Below, piece after piece: positions 32,094 to 32,398 of a DNA stretch of 32,398 bases. Numbering within the stretch: the stretch's first letter is position 1; every line of letters starts with the position of its first letter. The stretch comes from Acidimicrobiia bacterium. GTDB taxonomy: Bacteria; Actinomycetota; Acidimicrobiia; Spongiisociales; JAENVV01. The position numbers and the translations under genes are program-made. The stretch covers positions 1-32,398 of the forward strand of contig JAENVV010000030.1 of the NCBI GenBank assembly GCA_016650365.1, in the 5' to 3' direction. The notes below the pieces were generated by a model. It ran no database searches, had not been told where the DNA came from, and worked only from the letters and a program-made list of their open reading frames with translations.

Positions 32094-32398
32094 TCAGATG
32101 AGTCTCATCGGGGCAGAGATCTGACGGAGTGCAATCAAGGTCGCTTCGAGGATCACCGCCGTCGGGTAGGTCAGAACGAGCACCAGAGCCACCCCTTTCA
32201 CAGCCTGACGCCAGTGTCAGCGGAACCAGATCAACGGAAGCGCCAGGCCGGTGGCTGCAACACTGAGGTACGCCAAGTGGGAATCGAAGTGGTCGATGTG
32301 AACCCACAATGCCAAGGGCTCAGCCATCAAGACGGTGGCCACAGTCACGACCGCAGCGAACGCCGTCCGATGCGCGGTCAGCCGCCATCCAATTACCC
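32094..32398 (-). pseudogene. Membrane protein fragment with in-frame stop, runs off the window
   Basis: The frame enters from the right edge with a membrane-protein sequence (AFAAVVTVATVLMAEPLALW, then LAYLSVAATGLALPLIWF). It stops at TGA 32217-32219 and continues in the same frame for 40 codons (HWRQAVKGVALVLVLTYPTA and onward) to TGA 32094-32096. The basic loop before the next hydrophobic helix makes the downstream part look like a direct continuation, so CGA-to-TGA in an Arg codon is a likely cause. Alternatively a separate 35-aa membrane peptide starts at a GTG. The N-terminus and family are unseen. Confidence 0.4.

Noticed and set aside
1-32398. CRISPR array
   Set aside because: No regularly spaced direct repeats were seen anywhere in the window.

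Overview
The window looks like chromosome from a high-GC actinobacterium, probably an uncultured member of class Acidimicrobiia. The support is indirect: an estimated GC content near 60 %, frequent GTG/TTG starts, starts with no visible Shine-Dalgarno sequence, and lipoproteins that follow a C-G-G lipobox with Thr/Ala-rich spacers. No marker gene is present to fix the taxonomy.

Layout. (1) 25-3585: a tRNA-Lys(UUU) gene, a Uup-type ABC-F ATPase, then a loose block with a small three-cysteine ferredoxin-like gene, an SRPBCC-like gene, unexplained fragments and an internally shortened YCII-like gene. A 23-bp perfect inverted repeat brackets this block, next to the tRNA and next to the following operon. 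(2) 3586-9794 (minus): a complete oligopeptide/dipeptide-type ABC importer (SBP, two permeases, two ATPases). It has a periplasmic-side insertion in one permease and a two-state hairpin pair in front of the other. (3) 9994-15498 (plus): a CLC chloride protein with CBS and TrkA-C-like tails, an orphan glycine-betaine-type SBP, a GNAT acetyltransferase, the ribosome GTPase RsgA and a YbaK-type deacylase. (4) 15444-18897: two SRPBCC proteins, an ACT-domain malic enzyme and an SDR oxidoreductase, with tight convergent overlaps. (5) 18988-22651 (plus): a TPP riboswitch followed by thiBPQ, a thiamine importer. (6) 22652-25523: a GC-rich VOC-type gene broken by one frameshift, gene-end fragments, a hotdog thioesterase and an EamA transporter. 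(7) 25524-26616: about 1.1 kb without a convincing gene. (8) 26617-31740 (plus): a compact six-gene unit with an SsuABC-like importer followed by a FAH-family hydrolase, a beta-hydroxyacid dehydrogenase and an RraA-family aldolase-like protein. (9) 31781-32398 (minus): damaged small genes, namely a frameshifted zinc-ribbon protein, an upstream gene end, and a membrane protein with an in-frame stop that runs off the window.

How it works together. Much of the window is nutrient import: peptides or a related solute, a betaine-like solute, thiamine, and an unknown organic acid or sulfonate-like solute. The most coherent unexplained unit is the six-gene operon at 26617-31740. Uptake genes are translationally linked to three enzymes of a type used for ring-cleavage products or branched hydroxy-acids, which points to import plus catabolism of one compound that I cannot name. 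The most unusual protein is the OppC-like permease with an extra domain of about 120 residues after its first membrane helix. The clearest regulatory element is the TPP riboswitch, whose output can be read in two ways. Calls rest on sequence reading only; no searches or folding programs were run.
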